Assembly (NCBI GenBank): GCA_963965975.1
Contig: OZ014412.1
Location: 2,544,501-2,608,500, forward strand
DNA from: Xestospongia bergquistia
Taxonomy: Eukaryota; Porifera; Demospongiae; Haplosclerida; Petrosiidae
Length of the DNA: 64,000 bases
Direction: 5' to 3'
Positions within the stretch are counted from its first letter, which is position 1; each line of letters begins with the position of its first letter. Below the pieces are notes generated by a model. The model was not told where the DNA came from. It saw nothing but the letters and a program-made list of their open reading frames with translations, and did not search any database. This document shows positions 37,331 to 47,389 of the stretch, piece after piece. The translations under genes and the position numbers were made by a program.

Positions 37331-39577
37331 TCAATACACAACTAGTTTATTATTCCAACAATTACAAACATACAAATATCCTTCTTTGTCAAATGTTAGT
37401 CCATATGGGCCTCTAAACTGACCCTCACTGCTACCTTGTCCTCCAAACGAACGAATAAAGTGACCCTCAGTAGTGAAGATAGAGATACGATCATTTCTCT
37501 CCTCTGTAATATACACTAGATCATTATCATCTATTACAATCCCTGATGGACGATCAAGTTTTCCAGGACTAGATCCTTTGGTACCAAATTGAGACAAAAA
37601 GTGTCCCTCGGGAGTGAACGTCTGGATACGATGATTGGAAACATCAGTCACATATACTAACCCTCGTCTGTCAAAAGCAATATATCTAGGAAAAATGAAC
37701 TGTCCCTCGGCTGATCCTTTGGTACCAAACATATGGGAGAAAGTTAGATCAGGATTTAAGACTTGTATACGATGGTTATTTTGATCAGAAATATAAATTT
37801 TTCCAGTTTTAGGAGAAATGGTGATGCCACAATGAAAATTAAATTCCAGTGGTCCACTACCTGGTTTACCAACTGATTTAATACATTTCCCATCCATAGA
37901 TATCTTCTGGATCTTGTGATTATCAGCAACAAGAATATTGTTGTCTGGAGTAATGGCTACACCACAAGGTTGAGAGAACTTGACATTTCCACTACTCTGA
38001 CCAAAAGATTTTAGTATTCTTTCATCTCTACTCAGTACTGTGACACAGTCTCCACCTAACTCACTTACTATAATATGTCCATCATCAGTCACAGCAACTC
38101 CCCATGGATTAAATTTAGGTATAGTACGTACTGGAGTGATGTTATCAAGGTAAGGATTAAAAGGGATCACCACTGAGGTACTATTAACTTGGACACTATT
38201 AACTTGGACATTAACTTGAAGATGACCACGAGTTACAGGACTACAATGTATTTTATACACTCCAGGATGAGTGGTGGTCGTGACTGTAGCTGTGATGGGT
38301 GTAGTTGTACCAACTGGTACTACGCTATAACTGAGTGATGATAGAGGAACAGTAAGAAGACTGGAATCACAAAATTGGATGGATAGTGGGAACGAGATTA
38401 TTTTATTGCTCATAGTGATGTGTTGACAATCAATCTTCTTGACTTTACACTGTTGTAGAACAGTAGGTGAGAAGAAAATAATATCTCCAATATGATGTAG
38501 TGTATCAACAATGTTGCTGTCTTTCTTAAAGTGGACATTATCTTTCTCTCTAGGAATGAACTCTTCAATCTTAACCTTTTGAGTCACATGAGTTATGCGT
38601 CCCATCATTTGTTTTGTAGATGTTACCACTTCTTGAGGACTCCCTATCTCTAGACTCTGTTCCACAAATCCCTGGCAATCCTTAAGTTGACTCAGTCTTC
38701 TTTCAGTTGATTTCTTCTTTTCTAATAAGACTTCTAATTTACTATCAATGACTGTGTCCACCTCTCTAGTCAGCTGTCTCTCGCCCTGACGAAGGACTTC
38801 AATCATTTCTTCCACCATGACACGTATCTCCTCTTTGACAACTTCTCCTTGCTCTCTGATCTCCTTCTCTCTGTTTTTAAGAGCAGTTAGGACATCAGTA
38901 ACAGCATCAACCTTGTCTTTAACATACTTAAGACTTGTTTCCAATTTTTGACGATGTTTGTGATAGCAGTCAGAGACTAAGTCATAATCATGATCTCTAT
39001 GAATACGTACAGTACAGTCGTGACAAATGAGCTCTTCACATGTTCCACAAAATATTTTCAAAGGTTCATTATGAGTGGAACATTTTATCTCCTGCTTTTC
39101 AGAAAGCAATTGAGAAGCAGAGGTTGCTACCTCATCAAGACTCGTTATCTTATGATCATTGAAGGGAGCCCAATTTTTGTGAATGTCAATACATTTTTGA
39201 CAAAGAAACTTGGTACATTCTTTACAGTAACTTGTAGCATTAGTTGTAGTACAGTTATCACAGGTTACCTGTTGATGTCCTGACACTTTTGTCATTAGAT
39301 TGTAGACCTCCTTGAGGTTGTTAATTTGGAAAGCTGTGGGAAAGTCAGCTGCTCCTGTTGGTTTAGGTAACTGGGTATGATGACGACAAGTGGGACAAGA
39401 GATGAAGTTCTTATCTCCTTGAGAATCCAATGGTAAATACTCTAGACATTGTTGACAGAAAGAATGGAGACATGATAAGGTCTTAGGGTTAGTATAGAGG
39501 CCAAGACATATAGCACAGGTGAGCTGTTCCTCTAGTTTCTTGAGAGCTGTAGAGGAGGAGGTACTAGGAACTGCCAT
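37331..39577 (-). CDS. TRIM-NHL protein 1 (RING, two B-boxes, coiled coil, filamin, NHL)
   Basis: An intronless gene of 748 residues; the start ATG at 39,577 (MAVPSTSS) is preferred over an upstream TTG. Order: C3HC4 RING at about 21-66 (CAICLGLYTNPKTLSCLHSF), B-box1 (CDNCTTTNATSYCKECTKF), B-box2 (CSTHNEPLKIFCGTCEELIC), a long coiled coil at about 200-330, a filamin-type Ig region ending GVYKIHCSPVTRGHLQVNVQ, and six NHL blades (for example NHRIQVLNPD, YVTDVSNHRIQTFTPEGHFL). This is the TRIM2/TRIM3/TRIM71 architecture: a RING ubiquitin ligase with a beta-propeller for RNA or protein ligands. Substrate unknown. It is the outermost member of the array and lacks an ePHD-exon copy downstream. It converges on GSK3. 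Confidence 0.93.
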   Translation of the reverse strand: MAVPSTSSSTALKKLEEQLTCAICLGLYTNPKTLSCLHSFCQQCLEYLPLDSQGDKNFISCPTCRHHTQLPKPTGAADFPTAFQINNLKEVYNLMTKVSGHQQVTCDNCTTTNATSYCKECTKFLCQKCIDIHKNWAPFNDHKITSLDEVATSASQLLSEKQEIKCSTHNEPLKIFCGTCEELICHDCTVRIHRDHDYDLVSDCYHKHRQKLETSLKYVKDKVDAVTDVLTALKNREKEIREQGEVVKEEIRVMVEEMIEVLRQGERQLTREVDTVIDSKLEVLLEKKKSTERRLSQLKDCQGFVEQSLEIGSPQEVVTSTKQMMGRITHVTQKVKIEEFIPREKDNVHFKKDSNIVDTLHHIGDIIFFSPTVLQQCKVKKIDCQHITMSNKIISFPLSIQFCDSSLLTVPLSSLSYSVVPVGTTTPITATVTTTTHPGVYKIHCSPVTRGHLQVNVQVNSVQVNSTSVVIPFNPYLDNITPVRTIPKFNPWGVAVTDDGHIIVSELGGDCVTVLSRDERILKSFGQSSGNVKFSQPCGVAITPDNNILVADNHKIQKISMDGKCIKSVGKPGSGPLEFNFHCGITISPKTGKIYISDQNNHRIQVLNPDLTFSHMFGTKGSAEGQFIFPRYIAFDRRGLVYVTDVSNHRIQTFTPEGHFLSQFGTKGSSPGKLDRPSGIVIDDNDLVYITEERNDRISIFTTEGHFIRSFGGQGSSEGQFRGPYGLTFDKEGYLYVCNCWNNKLVVY

Positions 39578-39680
39578 GATAAGATGCAAGTGGGGTTAAA
39601 TTTAATTAAAGGACAAATTAATCAATTGAAACCACATGACCATATAAGGAATGTATCTAGTTACTTATGCATATGTATAA
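39578..39680. promoter_or_regulatory. Proximal upstream region of TRIM-NHL 1
   Basis: AT-rich leader/promoter region. A block resembling CCACATGACCATATAAGGA recurs upstream of TRIM-NHL 2 (near 42,860-42,880) and in part near 39,955-39,980, so it may be a shared promoter element with a TATATAAGG-like box. Inference only. Confidence 0.4.
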
Positions 39681-39687
39681 TGTATGA

Positions 39688-39890
39688 TGTTACGTGTTTA
39701 TGTACAATATATGGGTATGGTACATTTATATGTACAATATATGGGTATGGTACATGTACATGTACAATATATGGGTATGGTACATGCACATGTAGGTATG
39801 GTACATGTGCACGTACAATATATGGGTATGGTACATGTACATGTACAATATATGGGTATGGTACATGTACATGTACAATATATACTATAA
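39688..39890. repeat. GTACAT minisatellite, 30-bp unit
   Basis: Six to seven units of the form GTACAATATATGGGTATG followed by GTACATGTACAT. The GTACATGTACATGTAC segment is a perfect palindrome. It is open in several frames on both strands, so the frames of 60-130 codons here are spurious. Confidence 0.93.
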
Positions 39891-39989
39891 TAATTGGATA
39901 TGGAGAGATTCAAAATTCAAAGAACATTTTGCAATGGAGCAATAATCTTAAACCACTCCCTTTGTGACCATATAAGGAAATATACTATA

Positions 39990-40160
39990 TCATAAGTATG
40001 GCACACCCTTTGTGTCAAAATTAAATATTGCAATAATGGGAGTGGCTCACACACTGTAGGTTTTGGGGTGTCTAGTAACAGTATAACAGCAATTACCATG
40101 TGAAACCCACTCCATTACTGCAATATTAATTTTGACACAAACCACACACCATACATAAGC
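39990..40160. mobile_element. Fold-back (MITE-like) element
   Basis: Imperfect terminal inverted repeats of about 60 bp: left arm 39,990-40,052 (CATAAGTATGG...TTTGTGTCAAAATT...ATTGCAATAATGG) and right arm 40,099-40,160, with about 46 bp between. No protein is encoded. It resembles a non-autonomous DNA element; no target-site duplication could be fixed. Confidence 0.55.
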
Positions 40161-40724
40161 CAAGATAAGTATTGTAGTAGTTTAAGATGACACAGGTCTG
40201 TGATCTGTATTATAATATAGTGTGGATAATTTATCACTTAAATAATTATTAATTTCTTGCATTTTACAAGTTATGTTTAAAGGTTGCAGTGAGAAAGGTA
40301 GATAAGTAGTTAATTAGATATTTTAATAACTAGATAATATATTAATAAACCTATACATGTAGTCATAACATGTATTGTTTATAAGCAACTGATGTAGTAA
40401 TTGTTGTATATACTGAATCTCCTAGAAATCATTTGCAATGTCCTTTAAATTTAATTCATCGTGTATGTTCTATTCACTATATCTATTATATCTTAATGAA
40501 ACTAGATTCAATAAGACTTGTGTTCATATATTGTATATACTTCTATTTTATTAACACTACACAGCAAGTATAGATTACCTGTTGGACAAATAAATATCAT
40601 TATATGTGATGACTACTAATAAGCTATCCTTTATAAATATACTGATATATAATAGAATGACTCAAAATACAATATTAAAATGACACTACAATTATTAAAA
40701 ACTATTACAAACTATCACACTATC
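40161..40724. other. TRIM intergenic DNA
   Basis: AT-rich spacer downstream of TRIM-NHL 2; the block ACTATCACACTATCTCAATA just before the stop codon is shared by all TRIM copies as 3' UTR. No gene seen. Confidence 0.5.
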
Positions 40725-42800
40725 TCAATACACTACTAGTCTATCATTGTAAAAATCACAAACATACAAATATCCTTCTCTGTCAAATGTTACTCCAACT
40801 GGATAACTAAAGTGACCTACGCTTCTATCAGTTCCTCCAAAAGAACGTACAAACTGACCATCAGTAGTGAAAATAGAGACTCGAACACCGCCTAATTCTG
40901 TAATGTACATTAAATTATTATCAATTACATTTGATTCTGGTTGATAGAGTTGTCCAGGACCAAATCCTATAGTACCAAACTGAGACAAAAAATGTCCCTC
41001 AGGAGTAAACGTTTGGATACGATGATTGTATTGATCAGTCACATATACTAACCCTTGTCTGTCAATAGCAACGCTTCTTGGATTACAAAACTTTCCTTTA
41101 GCTTGTCCTTTGGTACCAAATGTATGAGAGAATGTTAGATCAGGATTTAAGACTTGTATGCGATGGTTATCACAATCTGCAATATAAATATGTCCAGATA
41201 TAGGAGAAATGGTGATACTGCAAGGTACATCAAATTCCAGTGGTCCACTACCTTGTTTACCAACTGACTTAATACATTTCCCATCCACAGATATCTTCTG
41301 GATCTTGTGATTGTCAGTAACAAGAATGAAGTTGTCTGGAGTAATGGCTACACCACAAGGATAAGAGAACTTGGCATTTCCACTTCCTTGACCAAATGAC
41401 TTCACTTTCCTTCCATCTCTATCTAGTACTGTGACACAGTGATGACTGCACTCACTTACTATAATATGTCCATCATCAGTCACAGCAACTCTATAGGGTC
41501 CATTAAGTTCAGGAATAGTACGTACTGGAGTGATGTTATCAAGGTAAGGATTAAAAGGGATTACTACTGAGGTACTATCAACTTGGACATTATTAACTTG
41601 GACATTAACTTGATGATGACCACGACTTATAGGACTACAATGTATTTTATACACTCCAGGATGGGTGGTGGTTGTGACTGTAGCTGAGATGGGTGTAGTT
41701 GTACCAACTGGTACTACACTACAACTGAGTGATGATAGAGGAACAGTAAGAAGACTGGAATCGCAAAACTGGATAGATAATGGGAATGAAACTGTCTTAT
41801 TGTTCATAGTGATGTGTTGATGATCAATTTTCTTTACTTTAGAATGTTGTAGAACAGTAGGTGAGAAGAACACAATATCTCCAATATGATGTAATGTATC
41901 AACAATGTTGCTGTCTTTCTTAAAGTAAACATTAGCTTTCTCTATAGGATTAACCTGCTGAACCAAATGACACATATGTTCTATCATTTGTTTTGTAGAT
42001 GGCACTACTTCATAAGGACTGCCTATCTCTAGACTCTGTTCCACAAATTTCTGGTAGTCTTTCAATTGACTCAAATTTCTTTCAGCAGATTTCTTCTGCT
42101 CTGATAACATCTGTAGCTTACTACCAGTGACTGTGTCCACCTCTCTAGTCAGCTGTCTCTCAGACTGACGAAGGACATATATCATTTCTTCCACCATAAG
42201 ATGTATCTCCTCCTTGATGAGTTCTCCTTGCTCTCTGATCTCCTTCTCTCTGTCTGTGAGAGCAGTTAGGACATCAGTAACAACAGTGACCTTGTCACTA
42301 ACTGCCTTCAGACTTGTTTCCAATTTTTGATAATGTTTTGGATAGCAGTCAGAGACTAAGTCATAATCATGATATCTATGAATACGTACAGTACAGTGCT
42401 GACAAATGAGCTCTTCACATGTTTCACAAAAGATCTCTAAAGGCTTATTATGAGTGGAACATTTTATCTCCTGCTTCTCAGGAAATAAATGTCCTGACAC
42501 TTTTGTCATTAGATTGTAGACCTCCTTGAGGTTGTTAATATGAAAAGCTGTAGGAAAGTCAGCTGCTCCTGTTGGTTGAGGTAACTGGGTATGATGATGG
42601 CAAGTGGGACAAGAGATGAAGCAGTTGTCTCCTTGAGAATCCAATGGTAAATACTCTAGACATTGTTGACAGAAAGAATGGAGACATGGTAAGGTCTTAG
42701 GGTTGGTATAGAGCTCAAGACATATAGCACAGGTAAGCTGTTCCTCTAGTTTCTTGATAGCTGTAGAGGAGGATGTACTAGGTACTGCTTTTTCTGCCAT
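40725..42800 (-). CDS. TRIM-NHL protein 2, lacking B-box1
   Basis: Intronless, 691 residues, ATG at 42,800 (MAEKAVPSTSS). The RING (CAICLELYTNPKTLPCLHSF) is intact. After NLMTKVSGH the sequence jumps directly to LFPEKQEIKCSTHNKP, so the roughly 60-residue block carrying B-box1 and its linker in the paralogues is missing in frame. B-box2 (CETCEELICQHC), coiled coil, filamin-type region and six NHL blades are kept. One blade linker reads NVIDNNLMYITELGG, slightly shortened. The deletion is clean and the frame open, so this is probably a functional variant rather than a pseudogene, but expression is unproven. Confidence 0.92.
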   Translation of the reverse strand: MAEKAVPSTSSSTAIKKLEEQLTCAICLELYTNPKTLPCLHSFCQQCLEYLPLDSQGDNCFISCPTCHHHTQLPQPTGAADFPTAFHINNLKEVYNLMTKVSGHLFPEKQEIKCSTHNKPLEIFCETCEELICQHCTVRIHRYHDYDLVSDCYPKHYQKLETSLKAVSDKVTVVTDVLTALTDREKEIREQGELIKEEIHLMVEEMIYVLRQSERQLTREVDTVTGSKLQMLSEQKKSAERNLSQLKDYQKFVEQSLEIGSPYEVVPSTKQMIEHMCHLVQQVNPIEKANVYFKKDSNIVDTLHHIGDIVFFSPTVLQHSKVKKIDHQHITMNNKTVSFPLSIQFCDSSLLTVPLSSLSCSVVPVGTTTPISATVTTTTHPGVYKIHCSPISRGHHQVNVQVNNVQVDSTSVVIPFNPYLDNITPVRTIPELNGPYRVAVTDDGHIIVSECSHHCVTVLDRDGRKVKSFGQGSGNAKFSYPCGVAITPDNFILVTDNHKIQKISVDGKCIKSVGKQGSGPLEFDVPCSITISPISGHIYIADCDNHRIQVLNPDLTFSHTFGTKGQAKGKFCNPRSVAIDRQGLVYVTDQYNHRIQTFTPEGHFLSQFGTIGFGPGQLYQPESNVIDNNLMYITELGGVRVSIFTTDGQFVRSFGGTDRSVGHFSYPVGVTFDREGYLYVCDFYNDRLVVY

Positions 42801-43370
42801 AAAAGGTTGTAAGTGAGGTTAAATTTAAAAGACCACAGATCTAGAGTAGTAAACCAACTAAAACCACAGGCCATATAAGGAAATATAGTTGTATGTGTAC
42901 AAAATATAGGTATGGTACATGTACATGTACAGTATAGAGTACATAATGTGTACAGACAGACATATATTATGACATACTGACCTTTAATCCTTAAACTGAA
43001 TCAAATATAACAATAATATCTATTTATATGAAATGGAGTAACTCATATTTGTTCAATGCAAGTATCAGCATTATTTTGGTTGACTTCAATAGTTTTGTTA
43101 AACTTTGGATAACATAGTATCATATCACACAGATCAAAGATTTAAATACTTTATGATTTGAACACACAATATTACATTAACATTAACAAGTACTAAGTAC
43201 CAGGAGTTCCTTACACTCACTGCTAATAAAAGCCCCTTTATTTATATATCATTAAACTTATTATTGAATTAGCAATCAAAGACACAATGTCTCATAGAAA
43301 GTGTACAGTGAAGGGCCTCCAAGCTGACTATGAGATTCAATGATCAATCATAAAATTATTATCTCTGATG
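42801..43370. other. Upstream flank of TRIM-NHL 2
   Basis: Contains a very short GTACATGTACATGTAC minisatellite remnant (42,893-42,935) and ATTATGACATACTGACCTTT (about 42,967-42,986), a block that recurs upstream of other array members near 48,122, 53,938 and 58,859. No gene. Confidence 0.6.
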
Positions 43371-43409
43371 ATGTACGAAATCAATGAAATCTTTATGTAA
43401 CTTCTTAGA

Positions 43410-43720
43410 AGCTTTCAATATCAAATGTTTGTCTTGTGCTGCTATCATCTTCAAGATCTTCCACTAATCTCAAACTTTAAGCAATTCCCCAACAATTCTA
43501 AACATTTCTACATCGACAGACATACTCAACTTTGGAATGTTCTTCCATCACTGAATTTGGACTTGCCATTGACTACATTAAAGGACAAAATAAAACAAAT
43601 ATTTTTGTCTAACTTTCAATCAATCTTGACTCTTCCAATCCCTGCACATTTACTTTGTACAACATGCCCTTGTAACAAATGGTCTTGTTTGACTCAATTC
43701 ACCAATTTTAACAAACTCTC
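43410..43720 (+). pseudogene. Non-LTR retrotransposon, RT 3' end fragment
   Basis: A plus-strand frame encodes RHTQLWNVLPSLNLDLPLTT then LKDKIKQIFLSNF, followed by a Cys-containing LLCTTCPCNKWS end. The R..LWN.LP..DL..SL...K...K.F motif is typical of the extreme C-terminus of reverse transcriptases of LINE-type elements. Nothing upstream resembles the rest of an RT, so this is a 5'-truncated, dead copy. Confidence 0.6.
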
Positions 43721-43822
43721 TAACTATTTTTATTTATTTGTTATACTGTCTGTTTCTAGCAGTCATGTCATGTACTGACTGAATGACTTTCAGTGCAGTC
43801 TCTTTCTGTAATGTAAAACATC

Positions 43823-43825
<3 letters not shown>

Positions 43826-43877
<52 letters not shown>
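43826..43877. repeat. (AAT)n microsatellite
   Basis: About 17 AAT units following the retrotransposon fragment, possibly its decayed tail. Confidence 0.95.
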
Positions 43878-43961
43878 TATCATTAAACCTACTTTTGAAT
43901 TAGCATGAGGACATTAACAATAATAACTACTTAATTCAAATTATCACATTGTATTATTATT

Positions 43962-44037
43962 TCAATACACTAATAGTCTGTTATTGTAATAATAACAAAC
44001 ATACAAATATCCTTTTGTGTCAAATGTTATTCAATTG
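43962..44037 (-). pseudogene. TRIM-NHL C-terminal remnant
   Basis: Matches the last 25 or so codons and stop region of the TRIM genes: the antisense of ..EGYLYVC..NNRLVVY and the AATACACTA.TAGTCTGTTA 3' block, but cut off after about 75 bp. It marks a lost or truncated array member between TRIM-NHL 2 and 3. Confidence 0.65.
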
Positions 44038-44781
44038 AAATTACATAATATTTTAAGTATTATTACGCATACTAGTTTTGTTGGAAATGATAATAATTAA
44101 AATATGACCTCTAAACTCTTGAGTGTATATAAAGTACAGTCATTACTCTCACTAACATACTTTAATGTATGATTTAAAATCTACTGATTTGAAGTATATA
44201 GTGATTGTAAGGTAATTAATTGTAAGTAAACCTAAATGGAGCTGTGGAAAAATTGTAGAAAAAACTGGGCCCCTCTCAAATAAAATATAACCTGATGATG
44301 GCTCCCTAATTTAATGTCATGTTGACAATATCATAAATTGCACTATGGGTAAACAATCAGCACTTAGAATCAACAAGAAGACAAGCTATGTACTTTCAGA
44401 TGACTTAGACAATCCATCACAAACTTTCAGTCCTCTTAGTCTTCCAAATTAAGATCTGCTGGATAGCATCAACCCCAGATCAATATGTACCAACATTCTT
44501 AACAGGAGGAAATGCAGCAACTTCATGTAGCCCTTAAAATCATTAGGTTTATTATAACTATATTGTGCTCACATTGTTATGATCTGTGTGGTCAATAAGT
44601 CTATTTAATCTAGTCAATCAGTCTGTGTTTGTCTGTTTATCCTTGTACCTAACACTCTATATAAGCTCAGTCCATTGATTCACAAAGAAAGTTCTTATAT
44701 ACTACGAAGAGAGATCTGAACCTGTACATACATACATACATAAATACTTACATACATACATACACCTGTTCCAGAAATCAG
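44038..44781. other. Upstream region of the cupin gene
   Basis: AT-rich; a TACA tetranucleotide run lies at 44,726-44,763, immediately 5' of the coding region. No exon was recognised. A possible old transposon scrap around 44,270-44,540 could not be identified. Confidence 0.45.
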
Positions 44782-46257
44782 ATGTTACAACTAAATTTTG
44801 ACATGGAGGAAAGCAGGGCTCTCTACACCCCTCAAGACTTGATCAACAACAATCGTACACCTAACTGGACGAAAGACTTTCCAGTGACTGGGCAGGGCAC
44901 TCTGGTCTTCTCAATCCAGCGTAGCACACCCTTCTTCATTGTTATCCGCCCAAAATTGGAGCCTGGTGAACCAGGAGCAGATCAATGGATATCATTAACT
45001 GTGGAGAAGGATGAGGCTTGCTTCTCGGTGTGCATGGATAACAAGGTTAAAGAATTGATAAAAGTAACAGACACGGACAAGAACGAGTTGGTTGGATACG
45101 AAGAACATCGTAAGATCTCTTATTGGGTCAGCTACAATCGTGATCTTCTCACTATCAAATATGGAAAAGGATATCGCATGATAGAGACGACATTGATGAC
45201 ATTTGATTTTCTCAAGGATGCCGAAGATCCAAAAGCCGTCAGGGAAAAGATGAAATACCTTTTCAGCCCTGAAATACGCAGGAAAATCGAGCAATACGAC
45301 ATTGATCTATTAAACGTTATGATTCAGCAGTATGCAAATCGCATCAAAATACTGGGTTATCGCAGAACTTCGCTGGAAAAATTATATCCTAATTTATTGG
45401 GAGAAGCGCTCGATAAAAAAGCTCAGGAACTGAGCAAATCTATGATTGACATTGAACGTGAAGTTGCCTTTGACAAAAACCCGTTGGTATGCAACTGGTC
45501 TCCCTTTGTACTGGACAGTTCTCAAGTTACTCTTTTTGATTTGGACAGTACCAATTACACCTTTTCTGCCAGTCTACCTCGATACTGCTTGGAGATGTAT
45601 ACAAACGTCACTGCACCAGAAGTCGACCTGGACTGGTCTCCTATCCATGATAAGTACAGACTTTCAGATGCAATTCGTTTCAGTCTTAAAGGTCCGAATG
45701 GTATACTCCATAAGAAATTGGCATCAAAGGCAGGTGATTTTGGATACTATGAGCAGACATACATCAATGTTACACTAGGAAAGAACCGTGGTAGCTCTCC
45801 TAGTGTACCTTATGTTTTGAAGATTTGGCCAGTTGATCATGGGACCCCTATTCACAACCACGGTAATTCTTATGCAATAATCAAAGTGCTTCATGGTGGA
45901 CTGACTATCAAAATCTTCAACAAGGACGCAGAAGATGATGCTAATTCTCTGCAAACATTTGACCTCAAAAAGAATGATGTTACATGGATCTCACCCAATT
46001 GGTTTCAGACACATCAGCTATGGAACGCTACAGATGACTATTGTGCTACTATTCAGTGTTATCAATATGGTAAAAACGACTTCACTGAGTGGCCCTATTT
46101 TGACTATGTAGCTGATACTTCAATGATTGATGATGAGTTCTTGCCTGACAGTGATTACACGTTTCTTGAAATGAGAGACATTGTGATGAATGAGTTCCAA
46201 GAATTCATGGATACCTCAGTTATATATAGTAGCCAGATCCAACTAGATGACTTTTAG
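44782..46257 (+). CDS. Cysteine-dioxygenase-like cupin fused to an N-terminal beta-rich domain
   Basis: Intronless, 491 residues (a second ATG is seven codons on). The C-terminal 150 or so residues form a cupin of the CDO type: HNHGNSYAIIKVLHGGL aligns with the CDO motif HDHTNSHCFLKMLQGNL, giving iron ligands His358 and His360, and His411 in WFQTHQLWNAT at the right distance. The CDO cross-linking Cys is replaced by Ala. The N-terminal 150 residues (WTKDFPVTGQGTLVFSIQRS, ISYWVSYNRDLLTIKYGKG) recall the Methyltransf_FA/DUF-type beta-sandwich from memory. A helical linker (about 150-240) joins them. The reading frame looks richer in G/C at third positions than nearby DNA, and it is flanked by TRIM genes of the other strand. 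Thiol dioxygenase activity is inferred, not certain. Confidence 0.75.
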   Translation: MLQLNFDMEESRALYTPQDLINNNRTPNWTKDFPVTGQGTLVFSIQRSTPFFIVIRPKLEPGEPGADQWISLTVEKDEACFSVCMDNKVKELIKVTDTDKNELVGYEEHRKISYWVSYNRDLLTIKYGKGYRMIETTLMTFDFLKDAEDPKAVREKMKYLFSPEIRRKIEQYDIDLLNVMIQQYANRIKILGYRRTSLEKLYPNLLGEALDKKAQELSKSMIDIEREVAFDKNPLVCNWSPFVLDSSQVTLFDLDSTNYTFSASLPRYCLEMYTNVTAPEVDLDWSPIHDKYRLSDAIRFSLKGPNGILHKKLASKAGDFGYYEQTYINVTLGKNRGSSPSVPYVLKIWPVDHGTPIHNHGNSYAIIKVLHGGLTIKIFNKDAEDDANSLQTFDLKKNDVTWISPNWFQTHQLWNATDDYCATIQCYQYGKNDFTEWPYFDYVADTSMIDDEFLPDSDYTFLEMRDIVMNEFQEFMDTSVIYSSQIQLDDF

Positions 46258-46900
46258 TAGTGTTTGCTGTCTGATTTATTGTTTAATTGTAGCATTTATT
46301 TAATAGAAATTGTAGTAATTAATAAATATTCTCACAAAAAATTCTGATTTACCATGGATTCACTTGCAATTCACAATACTGAGCTTACAGTATTCTATGC
46401 CCACTTCTTCTAAGTAAGGGTAATGTTGATAGACAGTTCTTCCAAAATGGTATGTTATTATTAACAATCCTATATGCATGGAAGTTCAAGAGCCACACTT
46501 TTTAACCCTTTGTAGCATGTCAGGTAAGAATTGAACAAAATTATTCAATCTTCATAAGCTAAAGGACAGTGGACATGGTAGTGTTACTTTTTACTTCAGA
46601 TCTCACTCTCATTTATAATTAATCAATTGTGTAGCTCTGGGTTATAGGACACAGTTGTAGTTTATTCCAGTAAAAATTGGTTAGCGTAACACTAGTGACA
46701 ATATAGACTTAGGTTCATTTTTGTTATGTGCTATTTTGTTAACAATACACAGTAAATATGATGACCTGGTGGACAATTATTCAACAAGCGCTCCTTTATG
46801 AATATATTAATACAATTATAATAGTTTGACTGTAAATAATTAATTTCATAGGAACTATAATTAGACCAGTTTACCAGTTAACAAGCTGTTACAAGATAAT
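46258..46900. other. 3' flank of cupin gene
   Basis: AATAAATATT-type polyadenylation signals lie within 70 bp of the stop (46,319-46,327). Beyond this no gene or repeat is recognised. Confidence 0.5.
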
Positions 46901-47310
46901 CTATTTGAATTTCAAAATATGACTGTCAATTTTATACTCCCTGATGAACTTGAAGGCCCACAAAACTCAAGACACATCTTAGCAAGTCTGTATTTTAGAC
47001 AAAGAAAGACTTCTAATTATTTCTCAAGATAGTGTTAAATGTTAACCAAGTATATGGTTGAAGACTATCCCAATACCTTCACTTGGTCTCACAATGATAA
47101 ACACAGATTTCTGTATCAGTTTAAAGATGTGGTCAAAAATACTATTATTCCTTCAAATTCTCCATTACTTTGCTATTGTTCTTCCTATAGTGACCTTATT
47201 GGAGACCACTTAGTAGGATGTGGTCATGGTTCCTATAGAATTAAATACAATGTCTTGAGGTATAAGTATTATTTCATATGTCTTACATCAACACAATATG
47301 AGAACTAAAA
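46901..47310 (+). pseudogene. Reverse-transcriptase C-terminal fragment
   Basis: Plus-strand frames show LPDELEGPQNSRHILASLYF then, in a second frame, LLCYCSSYSDLIGDHLVGCG followed by HGSYRIKYNVLR. C.C....D..GDH...C..G..RI..HN.LR is the zinc-knuckle-like end of many non-LTR reverse transcriptases. The frame break and absence of catalytic motifs show a decayed fragment. Confidence 0.55.
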
Positions 47311-47389
47311 GAAAACAGCCAAAATCTGATGAGACCCAAAAGCTGTGACATCTATCATCCAAATCATCTGTCTTTTTCTTCATCAATAG

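Noticed and set aside
39584..39967. 127-codon plus-strand frame upstream of TRIM-NHL 1
   Set aside because: Same minisatellite effect; the Tyr-Gly-Thr-Cys repeats follow the DNA period.
44995..45778. Frames opposite and shifted within the cupin gene
   Set aside because: They overlap a clearly conserved coding frame and have no features of their own.
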